From: an uncultured Lachnospiraceae bacterium
Lineage (GTDB): Bacteria > Bacillota > Clostridia > Lachnospirales > Lachnospiraceae
Direction of reading: 5' to 3'
Assembly (NCBI GenBank): GCA_910589105.1
Contig: CAJUST010000001.1
Span: 1-64,000, forward strand
DNA length: 64,000 nucleotides
Both the position numbers and the translations under genes were made by a program. Shown here in pieces: positions 25,719 through 34,499 of this stretch (position 1 is the stretch's first letter; each line of letters opens with the position of its first letter). The notes under the pieces were generated by a model. The model ran no database searches. It was not told where the DNA came from and worked only from the letters and a program-made list of their open reading frames with translations.

Positions 25719-26768
25719 ATGAGAAGTTCGTATCACAAAGACGATGTTTGTCTGCTTTTAAAAGATATTACGGGATTAGTGCAGCCCCAGCCGACAGATG
25801 AGCGGGAAAAACTGATTCAGGCAGGGCGCCATTATTGTGAAATGCTGCCAATCGAATATGTGCCGACGGCAGAGTATATGGAAGCGTACCATGCGGCGTT
25901 AGAGCATTATGCAAAACCTACGGCGCGGGCAGTCGGGAATCTCGCGGATAAAATTATGCAGGCAAGGGGAGAAAAGACGGCGCTTGTGTCGTTGGCAAGA
26001 GCTGGGATTCCGGCTGGGATTCTTTTAAAATGGTATATTCGTTTTAAATACGGCGTGGATTTGCCGCATTATTCAGTTTCCATTATACGGGGTAAAGGAA
26101 TTGATGACAATGCAATGCAGTATTTGCTGAAACGGCATTTGCCAGAGCAGCTTTTGTTTGTAGACGGGTGGATTGGCAAGGGCGCGATTTTAAAAGAACT
26201 GCAGAAAGACATGGCGGCTTACCGCGGCGTTTCGCCTGAAATTGCCACACTTTCCGATCCGGCAAATGTGACAGGGCTGTGTGGGACGCATCGGGATATT
26301 TTAATTCCGAGCTCTTGTTTAAATTGTACGGTTTCCGGTCTTATCAGCAGAACATTTTTGCGGGAAGACGTCATAGGAAAAGCGGATTTCCATGGCGCGG
26401 TTTATTATGAGGAATATCGGGATATGGATTTGTCCTATTCGTTTCTACATGCCATTGAAGCGGAATTTGAGAAGGATTGTAAGACCGATGACTTTTTTGT
26501 GGAAGGGTTTGGCTATGAGGAAGCGTGGGAGGTGGCAAGGGAATTTCAGATAGATGACATAAATTTAGTGAAGCCGGGAATTGGGGAAACGACAAGAGTC
26601 CTGCTCCGGCGGGCGCCTTTTAAAATCTTATTGGATAAACGGTATCAAAAAGATCCGTCACTGGCGCACATTTTACGTCTTGCAGAGGAAAAAGGCGTGC
26701 CAGTGGAGTTCTATCCGCTGAAGCATTATAAGGCCTGCGGAATCATAAAAAAAATGACGGATTTATAG
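25719..26768 (+). CDS. StiP/PELOTA-domain protein of the Ter module
   Basis: A 349-residue protein of the kind annotated as cysteine protease StiP domain protein. The N-terminal and central region (about 1-255) contains LVSLARAGIPAGILLKWYI, HYSVSIIRGKGIDDNAM, LLFVDGWIGKGAI and LIPSSCLNCTVSGLISRT, which resemble PRTase-like and StiP segments. The last 80 residues, containing GETTRVLLRRAPFKILLDK and VPVEFYPLKHYKACGIIKKM, fit the PELOTA RNA-binding-like domain. It starts three bases after the PRTase gene behind GGAGGTGA and is convergent with the CitE-like gene. Function is predicted only from the Ter neighbourhood. Confidence 0.82.
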   Translation: MRSSYHKDDVCLLLKDITGLVQPQPTDEREKLIQAGRHYCEMLPIEYVPTAEYMEAYHAALEHYAKPTARAVGNLADKIMQARGEKTALVSLARAGIPAGILLKWYIRFKYGVDLPHYSVSIIRGKGIDDNAMQYLLKRHLPEQLLFVDGWIGKGAILKELQKDMAAYRGVSPEIATLSDPANVTGLCGTHRDILIPSSCLNCTVSGLISRTFLREDVIGKADFHGAVYYEEYRDMDLSYSFLHAIEAEFEKDCKTDDFFVEGFGYEEAWEVAREFQIDDINLVKPGIGETTRVLLRRAPFKILLDKRYQKDPSLAHILRLAEEKGVPVEFYPLKHYKACGIIKKMTDL

Positions 26769-26775
26769 AGGTTCT

Positions 26776-27735
26776 TTATGTAATGCCGTAAGATTCGGCT
26801 AAATAGAGGATTTTTCTGGCCCAGTTGGAATGCGTTTTGCATTCGGTCATACGTTCATTTTTGGCATTTCCGGATACCATAGAGATGGAAGTGGCGTCCC
26901 AATTAAGGATATGTTTTGCATCTGCAATGTCTTCTTTCGAAACGGCGTAGGTTTTGTTGACAAGCGGGATTTGCTTTGGGTGAATAACCGTTTTGCCAAT
27001 AAAGCCTGCGCTTCTGTCGTTTTGCAGTTCCTGAAAAAGCCCGCGTTCCCAGTTGTCGCCATCATAGTATTCCCATACGGGACCGGATATTACATAGTCC
27101 ATGCCAAATACAGTAATAATGTCAGAAAGGATATTTGCGACAGGGCGTATATCGTAAATGGTTTCCGAACTGCGTCTGCGGAAGCCGAAAGCATGGCATA
27201 AATCGTTGCCGCCGACGCGGATATTTAACACAAGATCTTCAATGGCGCTTAATTTGTCTTTTATGCCATAAAGGAGTTTGTGGCGGGTTCTTAGGTCAAT
27301 CAGGGACGGGCTTTCCATAATAGGCATAATATAGAAAGTCTGTGTCTGGGACTGGTTGAGCTGAACTATGGCTTTAATATAGCTGTCGGCGTTTGTCAGG
27401 TCAAATTTTGGGAGGATAAATCCGGTAAGTATGGATTTCGCTTCGTTTAACTGGCTGGCAAGACGGAGCGCTTGACCAGAGTTTCGAATGCGGATAAATA
27501 TTTTTGGCAGATAAAAAGGTTTGGTTTTTAGGGCGGAATAAATTTGCCGAAGGGAGTTTAGGAGTATGGCTTCGGCTTCCGGCACGAATTGGTCGTTAAT
27601 GGTGTCCTCTAAACACAGCGCCAGGGAAAATTGGCTGCCAAACCGCTGGCTTATGACAGATTCGGCAATGGATGTGTTGTTTGCCGGACAATATAGGAGA
27701 GCGCCGATACTGTAAGGCATTTGAGTGGTTTTCAT
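26776..27735 (-). CDS. CitE-like C-C bond lyase of the Ter module
   Basis: A 319-residue HpcH/HpaI aldolase-citrate lyase-like TIM-barrel protein. Recognisable elements are LALCLEDTI (acidic metal-site region), KIFIRIRNSGQALRLASQL, FILPKFD, FYIMPIMESP and LNIRVGGNDLCHAFGFRRRS, with a later GFIGKTVIHPKQIPLVN. These lyases recur in Ter biosynthetic modules beside PRTase and StiP proteins. The gene is convergent with StiP (seven-base gap, no terminator seen) and reads away from the 17-bp repeat block. AAAGGAG precedes the ATG. Confidence 0.85.
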   Translation of the reverse strand: MKTTQMPYSIGALLYCPANNTSIAESVISQRFGSQFSLALCLEDTINDQFVPEAEAILLNSLRQIYSALKTKPFYLPKIFIRIRNSGQALRLASQLNEAKSILTGFILPKFDLTNADSYIKAIVQLNQSQTQTFYIMPIMESPSLIDLRTRHKLLYGIKDKLSAIEDLVLNIRVGGNDLCHAFGFRRRSSETIYDIRPVANILSDIITVFGMDYVISGPVWEYYDGDNWERGLFQELQNDRSAGFIGKTVIHPKQIPLVNKTYAVSKEDIADAKHILNWDATSISMVSGNAKNERMTECKTHSNWARKILYLAESYGIT

Positions 27736-28166
27736 GTCAGGCTCCTTTTCTTATTTTCTAGCTTTTAGAATGATTTTTTGTTTGGCATAATAGCGTTTTT
27801 TTGAAATGGGTTGTTGTGGTTAAAATGCGTTTAGATTAGGATTGTTTTTATAGTTTTATTGTATTTTTGTTGTATTTTTTCATGTTATTTTTTGTAAGTA
27901 TTGCAATTTTGTAAGCATGGCGGCTTTTCGTGTATTGCAGTTTTGCAAGTATTGCAATTTTGTATGTATGGCGATTTTGCGTGTATGGCAAGGGGAGTTT
28001 ATGGCGGGTGGGTCATCATTGGAATTACAAGTTTTTTGGAAACTTTTTGTTAATAATAGCATATATGGGGAATTATTGGTAGATAATTTTATGATTGTGT
28101 GGTAAAATTTAGATACTTTTAGAGTTTAACTTGTATATGTGCTTTTTACTCAGGGGGCGTTTTCAG
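27736..28166. other. 431-base divergent intergenic region ahead of the YceG/TerD operon
   Basis: It is AT-rich and contains a block of 17-bp tandem repeats (27881-27990) followed by an unremarkable AT-rich stretch. It must hold the promoters of the CitE-like gene and of the protease-YceG-telA-terD operon; I could not pick a convincing -35/-10 pair. Confidence 0.5.
27881..27990. repeat. 17-bp tandem repeats (iteron-like)
   Basis: Five full units lie head to tail at 27898-27914, 27915-27931, 27932-27948, 27949-27965 and 27966-27982, with a degenerate unit before (27881-27897) and a partial one after (27983-27990). The consensus is GTATTGCAATTTTGTAA with variants such as GTATGGCGATTTTGCGT. The period is not a multiple of three, so this is not coding. 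Confidence 0.85.
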
Positions 28167-29837
28167 ATGGACGGAATTATGCGGTTTCGGCATAATGTAA
28201 TGAATATAGATTCTTTTGCTGCCTTTGAAAGTATTCGGGGCGGGGTGAATCAAGATTGCAGAGATGTTTATTTTGTCCGGTTTGTTGGGGTAAATGAGAA
28301 GATTCAATCTGATATACAGAAGATGGACGCTGATTTGCAGGAGCAGATGAGGCAGGGGCAGATCGGCTATCGGAGGACTGCCCATTTGCCGGGGATTGAT
28401 TCTGGGGAGTCAGTGAAGCGTTATGTGGAACGGTATTTTGCTTGGGTGGAATCTGGGAGAATAAGTATATCCTCTGATGTTTTATCCGGTGACAAGGAGT
28501 ATGAACGGGCGCTTGGCAACGCAGTTTTGAAAGTGACGGAGGTTTATTTTTCTGGGAAGCAGATGACGGAATCTATGGAAAAAAATTTTGTCGTGAAACT
28601 TTTGTTTTGGCATGATTTTTTGATGAATGGCGTTGCGCTGAATTGGAATGAAAGGGTGTCCGTTAAACTGGTTTTGGCGAATATTGTGAAAAGACAAGAG
28701 TATTTGTTTTGTTATCTGCTCACGTTGTTGGGATATGATGTGCTTTTACTGCAATGCGAAGCGGATATTTCAGCAGAAGATGCGAAGCTGGGGTATTCCC
28801 GAAAAATTGAGCTGGGGAATTTTGGGCGGATAGATTTTAAAGCTATGGAAACGGGAAACAAGGCGGTTCCAGAATCTATAGCAACCGCAAAACTGGAATC
28901 AGCGGCAGAATCCGCAGCGGCAAGACCCGTTACGGTAACGAAGCCCGTAACAGCGGCGAAACCTGTGATGGCAACAAAGCCCGTAACGACGGCGAAACCT
29001 GTGACGGCAACAAAGCCCGTAACAGCGGCAAAACCCGTTACGGTGACGAAGCCCGTAACGACGGCGAAACCTGTGACGGCAACAAAACCGGTAACGGCAG
29101 TAAATCCTGTGAAGGCAACGAAGCCTACAACAGCGGCGAAACCTGTGACGGCAACAAAACCTGTATCGGCAGTAAAACCAGAGAGGGTGACGAAGCCTAT
29201 AACGGCAACAAAACCAGTAACAGCGGTGAAACCTGTAATGGCAACGAAATCCGCAGGGAGCCGTGTGGAAAAAAGTTTCGAGGAGCTTGCGCTTCTTGCA
29301 TCATCGGTTGTGCTGATTGCAATTCACGGCCATAATGGCGATGTGATAGGGACGGGTTCCGGTATTATGGTTGGGGCAAATGGGTATATTTTGACGAATT
29401 GCCATGTGGCAAGCGGCGGAAAATATTATTCAGTCCGGATAGAGGAAGATGAGACAGTTTACACGACAGATGAGTTAATAAAATACAATTCCGTATTGGA
29501 TCTGGCAGTTCTTCGGATTGACAGGCGCTTAGAGCCGCTTACGCTTTACAGAGGGAAACAAAAACTTGTCAGAGGGCAGAAAGTTGTGGCGATTGGAAGC
29601 CCGTTAGGGCTGTTTAATTCGGTGTCGGACGGAATTGTATCGGGATTCCGGCGGATAGATGATGTGGATATGATTCAGTTTACGGCTCCGACTTCTCATG
29701 GAAGTTCGGGCGGAGCGGTGTTAAATATGTTTGGCGAAGTGATTGGGATTAGCACAGCGGGATTTGACAATGCGCAGAATATCAATCTTGCAGTTGGCTA
29801 TGAAAGCATTAAGCCGTTTATCAGAGGGTTTACATAA
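28167..29837 (+). CDS. YceG-like N-terminal domain fused to a trypsin-like (HtrA-type) serine protease
   Basis: A 556-residue protein in three parts. Residues 1-230 resemble the N-terminal module of the adjacent YceG-like protein (compare VYFVRFVGVNEKIQSDIQK and YLLTLLGYDVLLLQCEADI here with VYFYRINGYSERICGFVQK and VLSKAGCDIVLLQYHGDLA there). Residues 253-360 are 18 copies of a six-residue KPVTAx repeat. Residues 370-556 are a trypsin-like domain with a complete triad: His413 (TNCHVA), Asp445 (VLDLAVLRI) and Ser514 (HGSSGGAV). There is no signal peptide or PDZ domain, so it probably acts in the cytoplasm. I chose the ATG at 28167 because CAGGGGGC lies nine bases upstream. It heads the YceG-telA-terD operon. 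Confidence 0.85.
   Translation: MDGIMRFRHNVMNIDSFAAFESIRGGVNQDCRDVYFVRFVGVNEKIQSDIQKMDADLQEQMRQGQIGYRRTAHLPGIDSGESVKRYVERYFAWVESGRISISSDVLSGDKEYERALGNAVLKVTEVYFSGKQMTESMEKNFVVKLLFWHDFLMNGVALNWNERVSVKLVLANIVKRQEYLFCYLLTLLGYDVLLLQCEADISAEDAKLGYSRKIELGNFGRIDFKAMETGNKAVPESIATAKLESAAESAAARPVTVTKPVTAAKPVMATKPVTTAKPVTATKPVTAAKPVTVTKPVTTAKPVTATKPVTAVNPVKATKPTTAAKPVTATKPVSAVKPERVTKPITATKPVTAVKPVMATKSAGSRVEKSFEELALLASSVVLIAIHGHNGDVIGTGSGIMVGANGYILTNCHVASGGKYYSVRIEEDETVYTTDELIKYNSVLDLAVLRIDRRLEPLTLYRGKQKLVRGQKVVAIGSPLGLFNSVSDGIVSGFRRIDDVDMIQFTAPTSHGSSGGAVLNMFGEVIGISTAGFDNAQNINLAVGYESIKPFIRGFT
28923..29246 (+). repeat. 18 in-frame copies of an 18-bp repeat encoding KPVTAx
   Basis: Consecutive 18-base units encode K-P-V-T-A-(A/T/V) variants, from RPVTVT to KPVMAT. 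The units are similar at DNA level (for example GCAACAAAGCCCGTAAC), so copy number could change by slippage without breaking the frame. They form a Lys/Pro/Thr-rich linker between the YceG-like and protease domains. Confidence 0.95.
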
Positions 29838-29863
29838 AGTTTTCAAAGGGATAATGGGAATCT

Positions 29864-32137
29864 ATGTTTGAACATAAAATAATTCAGGATTTAGATGAAT
29901 ATTTTTTGAAACAGAGCGGCCGAAAAGAGACCGGCGTGTACTTTTACCGGATCAATGGGTATAGTGAGCGGATTTGTGGTTTTGTACAGAAATATTTTGA
30001 TGCGGCGCGGGTTTGCGGCGTTGTGATTGAAGGGAAAATTCCAAATCCCGATGAGCGCCAGCTTGCGTATTATTCGGAAATAATGGGAGAAACGTTTCGG
30101 TTGAGTGTCGGATTTATCCGGCAGTCGCTTGCGAAATGGCTTCCGCGAATGAACGGGAATCAGCAGGAGAATGTGGCTGTTTCTATCTATGACACGCTAA
30201 ATGACATGCGCCGCATGGGCAAAAATGACAATATCCTGAAAAACACGTATATTAAGTTTATGTGCTGGCTTTATTATAAGTTTGAACGGATTGTAAATTG
30301 TTTAGGCGCAGAACAACTGCCTAAGATTTTATATGAAGGGGAAGTCAGCAATTATGAATTAAAGCTGCTCTGCGTTTTGTCAAAAGCGGGATGTGACATT
30401 GTTCTGCTTCAATATCATGGCGATTTGGCGTATTTAAAACTTGATCCGAAGTCGGAAACTTCTATGGAATGGACGCAGGAAGGGCTGACAGCGTTTCCGG
30501 AATGGTTTCATTTAAAGTGGATTCAGCAGGAATCGCAGAGAGAGCGGGAGAGAGAACGTCTCTACGGGGGCGCGCCGGAGTTTCTAAACGCAACGAATGT
30601 CTGGATTCAGGGAACAGGGCTTACCGACATAAAAACAGGAATCTCAGCAAGAGGAGACGATCCAAAGCTGTTTTATAACTGTTTTATCCGCATTTGCGGC
30701 GTGGAGGATAAGCTAACGTATATGAATGAACTGTATCAATTTCAGCTTGAATTTAAAGCGGGCAAACGAAATCTTTTGGTATTGGACGGGCAGATTCCAA
30801 AGCCTTCTATGGAAGAAATTGCCGGAATCCGCAGAGGGAATTATAGCAGTTTTGATTCGATGCTGGCAGATTTATCTTCAGGCATCCAGTATAGCGCAAA
30901 CCTTTCCTTGCAGAAGCTTATGCGGAAAGCTTTTTTAGACGTTATGTTTGAGGCGCAAAAACTGCCGGATATGAATGTCAACAAACTGACAAATAAAGCG
31001 GTGTATCTGCTTTGCTGGCTGAAACGCTATCAGGGTAAACTGTTTTCTAATTGGAAGTTCCCCCAAATTGGATGCGTGATTTTCTTCAATGCGTGCAAAA
31101 ATGAAAATGAAGCGTTGTTTCTAAAAATGCTTGCAAGGCTTCCGGCAGATGTGCTTTTACTTAGTCCGGATCAAAATGAGCGCTGTATCGTCAAAGATAA
31201 ATTATTATATGAAATCCAATATGGAGAGTCGATGTCTGTAAAGGATTTTCCGGCGGAAGAATCGCAAATCCGTATGTCGACGGCGGCATATCAGGCGGAA
31301 CGGGAGCTTGACTCGCTGATGTATGAGGATTCCGGATTGTACCGGAACAGGCAGTATGAGAAGGCGAATGCAGTTTCTTTAAAAACGACATATGAAGAAA
31401 TTGCAATACTTTGGAATGAGGAATTGCAGTATCGGCCAAACTTTAGTACAATAGATGCAGCAGTGAATGCGCCTGTGTTGTTTGCGAAAGTATCCGGCGT
31501 AAAAGACGGGCAAAAACAGCAGTATTGGGCGGATATAAAGGAATTGATTACAAAAGACGCCATTGTGGTAAAACAGGTTCCTTATATTCGCAGGGAAGAT
31601 GAAAACCCCATAAAACCTTATGCAACGGAATTTTTAAAGAATGGAAAAGCGCAAAAGGCGAAGATAAAGGCGCATAAGGCATACCGTTACAGTTTTTTGC
31701 GGGAAGAAATCCAAGACTATATTTTGGATAAACTTCAGCTTTTGCTTGACCAGCGGATTATAAAAGGGACATATGAGAATGGTACAGAGTATACGATTGT
31801 GTCTGCCGTATTAAATCTGAAACAGGAAATTATCCGTTTACTGCAAAATTTCGATTTTACCAAAAAAAATCCGAAATTGATTTATATTCATACTTCAGAG
31901 GCGGCGCCTTCGTTGGAAGATGCGGTGATGGCGGCTTTTTTGAATCTGGCGGGCTTCGACGTTTTGGTTTTTACGCCGACCGGATACCAGAGCATAGAAA
32001 ATTTTTACACGCGTGAGATTTTAGAGGAACATCAGATCGGGGAATATATGTATGATTTAAGCGTTCCAAATTTCGACAGGCTTTCATTTGGCGCGCCCCT
32101 GTCATGGTACGAAAAAATTTTTAAGAGAGGAAGATAA
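29864..32137 (+). CDS. YceG-like protein of the Ter/toxic-anion module, with an extra domain copy
   Basis: A 757-residue protein whose C-terminal region matches YceG of the Bacillus subtilis yceCDEFGH stress operon (VMAAFLNLAGFDVLVFTPTGYQ, then EEHQIGEYMYDLSVPNFDRLSFG). The repeated pattern of a sugar/Rossmann-like unit appears three times: residues 1-205, about 245-430 (FIRICGVEDKLTYMNELYQF, LPADVLLLSPDQNE) and 520-757. YceG itself is about 540 residues, so one unit looks additional. Biochemical function is unknown; in B. subtilis the operon contributes to envelope stress resistance. It starts 26 bases after the protease gene and telA follows after two bases. Confidence 0.82.
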   Translation: MFEHKIIQDLDEYFLKQSGRKETGVYFYRINGYSERICGFVQKYFDAARVCGVVIEGKIPNPDERQLAYYSEIMGETFRLSVGFIRQSLAKWLPRMNGNQQENVAVSIYDTLNDMRRMGKNDNILKNTYIKFMCWLYYKFERIVNCLGAEQLPKILYEGEVSNYELKLLCVLSKAGCDIVLLQYHGDLAYLKLDPKSETSMEWTQEGLTAFPEWFHLKWIQQESQRERERERLYGGAPEFLNATNVWIQGTGLTDIKTGISARGDDPKLFYNCFIRICGVEDKLTYMNELYQFQLEFKAGKRNLLVLDGQIPKPSMEEIAGIRRGNYSSFDSMLADLSSGIQYSANLSLQKLMRKAFLDVMFEAQKLPDMNVNKLTNKAVYLLCWLKRYQGKLFSNWKFPQIGCVIFFNACKNENEALFLKMLARLPADVLLLSPDQNERCIVKDKLLYEIQYGESMSVKDFPAEESQIRMSTAAYQAERELDSLMYEDSGLYRNRQYEKANAVSLKTTYEEIAILWNEELQYRPNFSTIDAAVNAPVLFAKVSGVKDGQKQQYWADIKELITKDAIVVKQVPYIRREDENPIKPYATEFLKNGKAQKAKIKAHKAYRYSFLREEIQDYILDKLQLLLDQRIIKGTYENGTEYTIVSAVLNLKQEIIRLLQNFDFTKKNPKLIYIHTSEAAPSLEDAVMAAFLNLAGFDVLVFTPTGYQSIENFYTREILEEHQIGEYMYDLSVPNFDRLSFGAPLSWYEKIFKRGR

Positions 32138-32139
32138 CT

Positions 32140-33282
32140 ATGGGCCTAGATTTTAGTAAAACGGCAGTACAGCAGCAGGCAACGGCTCCTGAGGCTAAAA
32201 ATGAACTTCAAATTGCAGAAACTTATGACATCGTTTCAGACAGACAGCAGATGAATGACGAACTAGTCAATTCCGCAGAGGTGGATGCGCTGGTCAGTAC
32301 GATTGAGGTGAATAATTTAGAAACAATCGTGTCATTTGGCGCGGAAGCGGCAGAAGAAATTTCAAAAGCGTCGGACGTAGTCTTAAACAGTATGAATATG
32401 TCGCAGATTGACGATACAAGCGTTATGCTGACGACGCTTTCAAAAATAATGTCGAAGTTTGACATCGAGGAAATACAGGAAAATCCGGGGCTGTTTGGCA
32501 AGTTATTTGGGAATATGCGCAAGCAGTTGGATAAAATCCTTGCGAAATACCATACGATGGGCGAGGAAGTGGACAAAATTTATGTGCAGTTGAAACAGTA
32601 TGAATCGGAAATCAAACAGTCAAACAGAAAATTAGACCAGATGTTTACGGCAAATGTAAATTATTATCATGAACTTGTCAAATATATACTGGCAGGCGAG
32701 CAAGGCTGTCGGGAATTGGAAGATTATATTGCGCAGCGGAGGACAGATATGGAGGCTAGCGGCGATATGTCGATCCAGTTTGAAATCCAGAGTTTGGAAC
32801 AGGCGCTTATGATGCTAGAACAGCGGACGCAGGACTTACGGACGGCGGAAAGCGTGGCAATGCAGTCAGTGCCGATGATAAAGACAATGGCATTTTCCAA
32901 TATGAATCTCGTACGGAAAATCAACTCTGCGTTTATCGTGACGCTTCCGGTCTTTAAACAGGCTCTGGCTCAGGCGATTATGTTAAAACGCCAGAGGATT
33001 CAGGCGGAAGCCATGTCTGCATTAGATGAAAAAACAAATGAGATGTTAGTGAAAAATGCCAGAAATACAGTAGAACAGTCGAAAATGACGGCGCGTCTTG
33101 CATCCGGCAGTTCCATTAAAATTGAAACATTAGAGACAACTTGGAGAACGATTGTAAACGGTATTGATGAAACAAGGCAGATTCAGGAAACGGCGAGAAA
33201 ACAGCGCGTAGAGGATCAGGCAAGGCTTCAAAATATCAAAGATGAGTTCAACAGGATGTATCATATGCCCAAAAAACAATAA
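32140..33282 (+). CDS. telA: Toxic anion resistance protein TelA (YceH-like)
   Basis: A 380-residue, mostly helical cytoplasmic protein of the TelA family. The typical core is present: LFGKLFGNMRKQLDKILAKYHTMGEEVDKIYVQL, LEDYIAQRRTDME, and MAFSNMNLVRKINSAFIVTLPVFKQALAQAIMLKRQR. Members occur with TerD proteins and are associated with resistance to tellurite and to cell-envelope antimicrobials; the mechanism is thought to involve membrane-associated complexes. It begins two bases after the YceG-like stop and is followed by terD after 25 bases. Confidence 0.93.
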   Translation: MGLDFSKTAVQQQATAPEAKNELQIAETYDIVSDRQQMNDELVNSAEVDALVSTIEVNNLETIVSFGAEAAEEISKASDVVLNSMNMSQIDDTSVMLTTLSKIMSKFDIEEIQENPGLFGKLFGNMRKQLDKILAKYHTMGEEVDKIYVQLKQYESEIKQSNRKLDQMFTANVNYYHELVKYILAGEQGCRELEDYIAQRRTDMEASGDMSIQFEIQSLEQALMMLEQRTQDLRTAESVAMQSVPMIKTMAFSNMNLVRKINSAFIVTLPVFKQALAQAIMLKRQRIQAEAMSALDEKTNEMLVKNARNTVEQSKMTARLASGSSIKIETLETTWRTIVNGIDETRQIQETARKQRVEDQARLQNIKDEFNRMYHMPKKQ

Positions 33283-33307
33283 TAATAATACATAAGGAGG
33301 AATAGTT

Positions 33308-33889
33308 ATGCCAATTAATTTATCAAAAGGACAAAAGGTTGATTTAACAAAAGGAAATCCGGGACTAAAGAAAATTATGGTGGGTCTTGGCTGGGACGTA
33401 AACCAGTTTGATTCCGGCGCGGATTTTGACTTGGATGCGGCCGCATTTATGCTGGCAGGCGCCGGAAAATGCCCGACGGAAAAAGAATTTATCTTTTATG
33501 GAAATTTAGAGCATGGCAGCGGATCCGTATTGCATATGGGCGACAACTTAACGGGAGAGGGGGAAGGCGACGATGAGCAAATCGAAGTCGACTTATCGAA
33601 AGTTCCGGCAAATATCGAACGGATCGCATTTACGGTAACGATTTATGATTCCGATGCGCGCAGGCAGAATTTCGGGCAGGTGTCTAATTCCTTTATCCGA
33701 ATCGTAGATGAATCGACCGGCGCAGAATTAATCCGTTATGATTTAGGCGAAGATTTTTCTGTAGAGACAGCCGTAGTCGTTGGGGAACTCTACCGTCACA
33801 ATGGAGAATGGAAATTCAATGCCATCGGAAGCGGTTTTCAGGGAGGACTTGCGGCGTTGTGCGGCCATTATGGAATCGAAGTGGCATAA
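33308..33889 (+). CDS. terD: TerD-family calcium-binding stress protein (copy 1)
   Basis: A 193-residue TerD protein with both family signatures: INLSKGQKVDLTKGNPGLKK at the N-terminus, GLGWDVNQFDSGADFDLDAAAFML, DNLTGEGEGDDEQIEVDLSKVP and the C-terminal LYRHNGEWKFNAIGSGFQGGLAALC. The acidic loops are those that bind Ca2+ in characterised TerD proteins. AAGGAGG lies just upstream. The second TerD gene follows after 12 bases. Confidence 0.95.
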   Translation: MPINLSKGQKVDLTKGNPGLKKIMVGLGWDVNQFDSGADFDLDAAAFMLAGAGKCPTEKEFIFYGNLEHGSGSVLHMGDNLTGEGEGDDEQIEVDLSKVPANIERIAFTVTIYDSDARRQNFGQVSNSFIRIVDESTGAELIRYDLGEDFSVETAVVVGELYRHNGEWKFNAIGSGFQGGLAALCGHYGIEVA

Positions 33890-33901
33890 GGAGGGTGGAA
33901 T

Positions 33902-34492
33902 ATGTCAATTAGTTTACAGAAAGGCCAGAAAGTCAGTTTGACGAAAGAAAACGCAGGGCTTTCTTCTGTGTTAATCGGACTGGGATGGGACGAAGCAAAA
34001 CGAATGCGCGGCGGTTTTTTTTCGCCGAAGCCACAGCCGATTGACTGTGATGCATCCGCGCTTTTGCTAAGGGGCGGAAGGCTGATAGAACAGGCGGATA
34101 TTGTGTATTTTGGAAATCTTTCGCATAAGACGGGCACAGTCCGCCATATGGGGGATAATTTAACGGGCGCGGGGGAAGGCGACGATGAACAGATTATCGT
34201 AGACTTAGACCAGCTTCCGGCGGAATATGATAGAATTGTCATCGTTGTCAATATCTATGAAGCAAACCAGCGTAACCAGCATTTTGGAATGATAGAAAAC
34301 GCGTTTATCCGTCTGGTAGATGGAAAAACAAATCAGGAAATGTGCAAATACAATCTGTCTGAGAATTATACTGGTATGACGGCGATGATTTTTGGTGAAG
34401 TCTACCGCCATAATGGAGAGTGGAAATTCAACGCCATCGGACAGGCGACAAACGATCCGGGGTTAAGCTCTCTTGTCAACCGATACAGGTAA
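33902..34492 (+). CDS. terD: TerD-family calcium-binding stress protein (copy 2)
   Basis: A 196-residue TerD paralogue. It keeps SLQKGQKVSLTKENAGLSSV, GLGWD, DNLTGAGEGDDEQIIVDLDQLP and VYRHNGEWKFNAIGQ. It differs from copy 1 by an insertion with aromatic and basic residues (EAKRMRGGFFSPKPQPIDCDASALLL) where copy 1 has a short acidic loop, a form also common in TerD/TerE sets and compatible with a heteromeric TerD complex. It precedes the Ca2+-ATPase gene by 69 bases that contain a hairpin. Confidence 0.93.
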   Translation: MSISLQKGQKVSLTKENAGLSSVLIGLGWDEAKRMRGGFFSPKPQPIDCDASALLLRGGRLIEQADIVYFGNLSHKTGTVRHMGDNLTGAGEGDDEQIIVDLDQLPAEYDRIVIVVNIYEANQRNQHFGMIENAFIRLVDGKTNQEMCKYNLSENYTGMTAMIFGEVYRHNGEWKFNAIGQATNDPGLSSLVNRYR

Positions 34493-34499
34493 ACATAAT

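Noticed and set aside
22052..26768. Alginate-type or capsule polymer synthesis locus suggested by the MBOAT and DHHW genes
   Set aside because: No polymerase, flippase or glycosyltransferase lies next to them; the neighbours are Ter-type PRTase and StiP genes.
27881..27990. 17-bp repeats as a CRISPR array or as a plasmid origin
   Set aside because: There are no spacers between the units and no rep-like gene; they lie in a chromosomal-type divergent promoter region.
27880..28062. Minus-strand frame of about 60 codons across the 17-bp repeats
   Set aside because: It is an open frame created by the repeats, without a family match or convincing ribosome binding site.
28923..29246. Regular 18-bp repeats that could suggest a CRISPR array
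   Set aside because: They are contiguous without unique spacers, stay in frame and encode KPVTAx; no cas genes are near.
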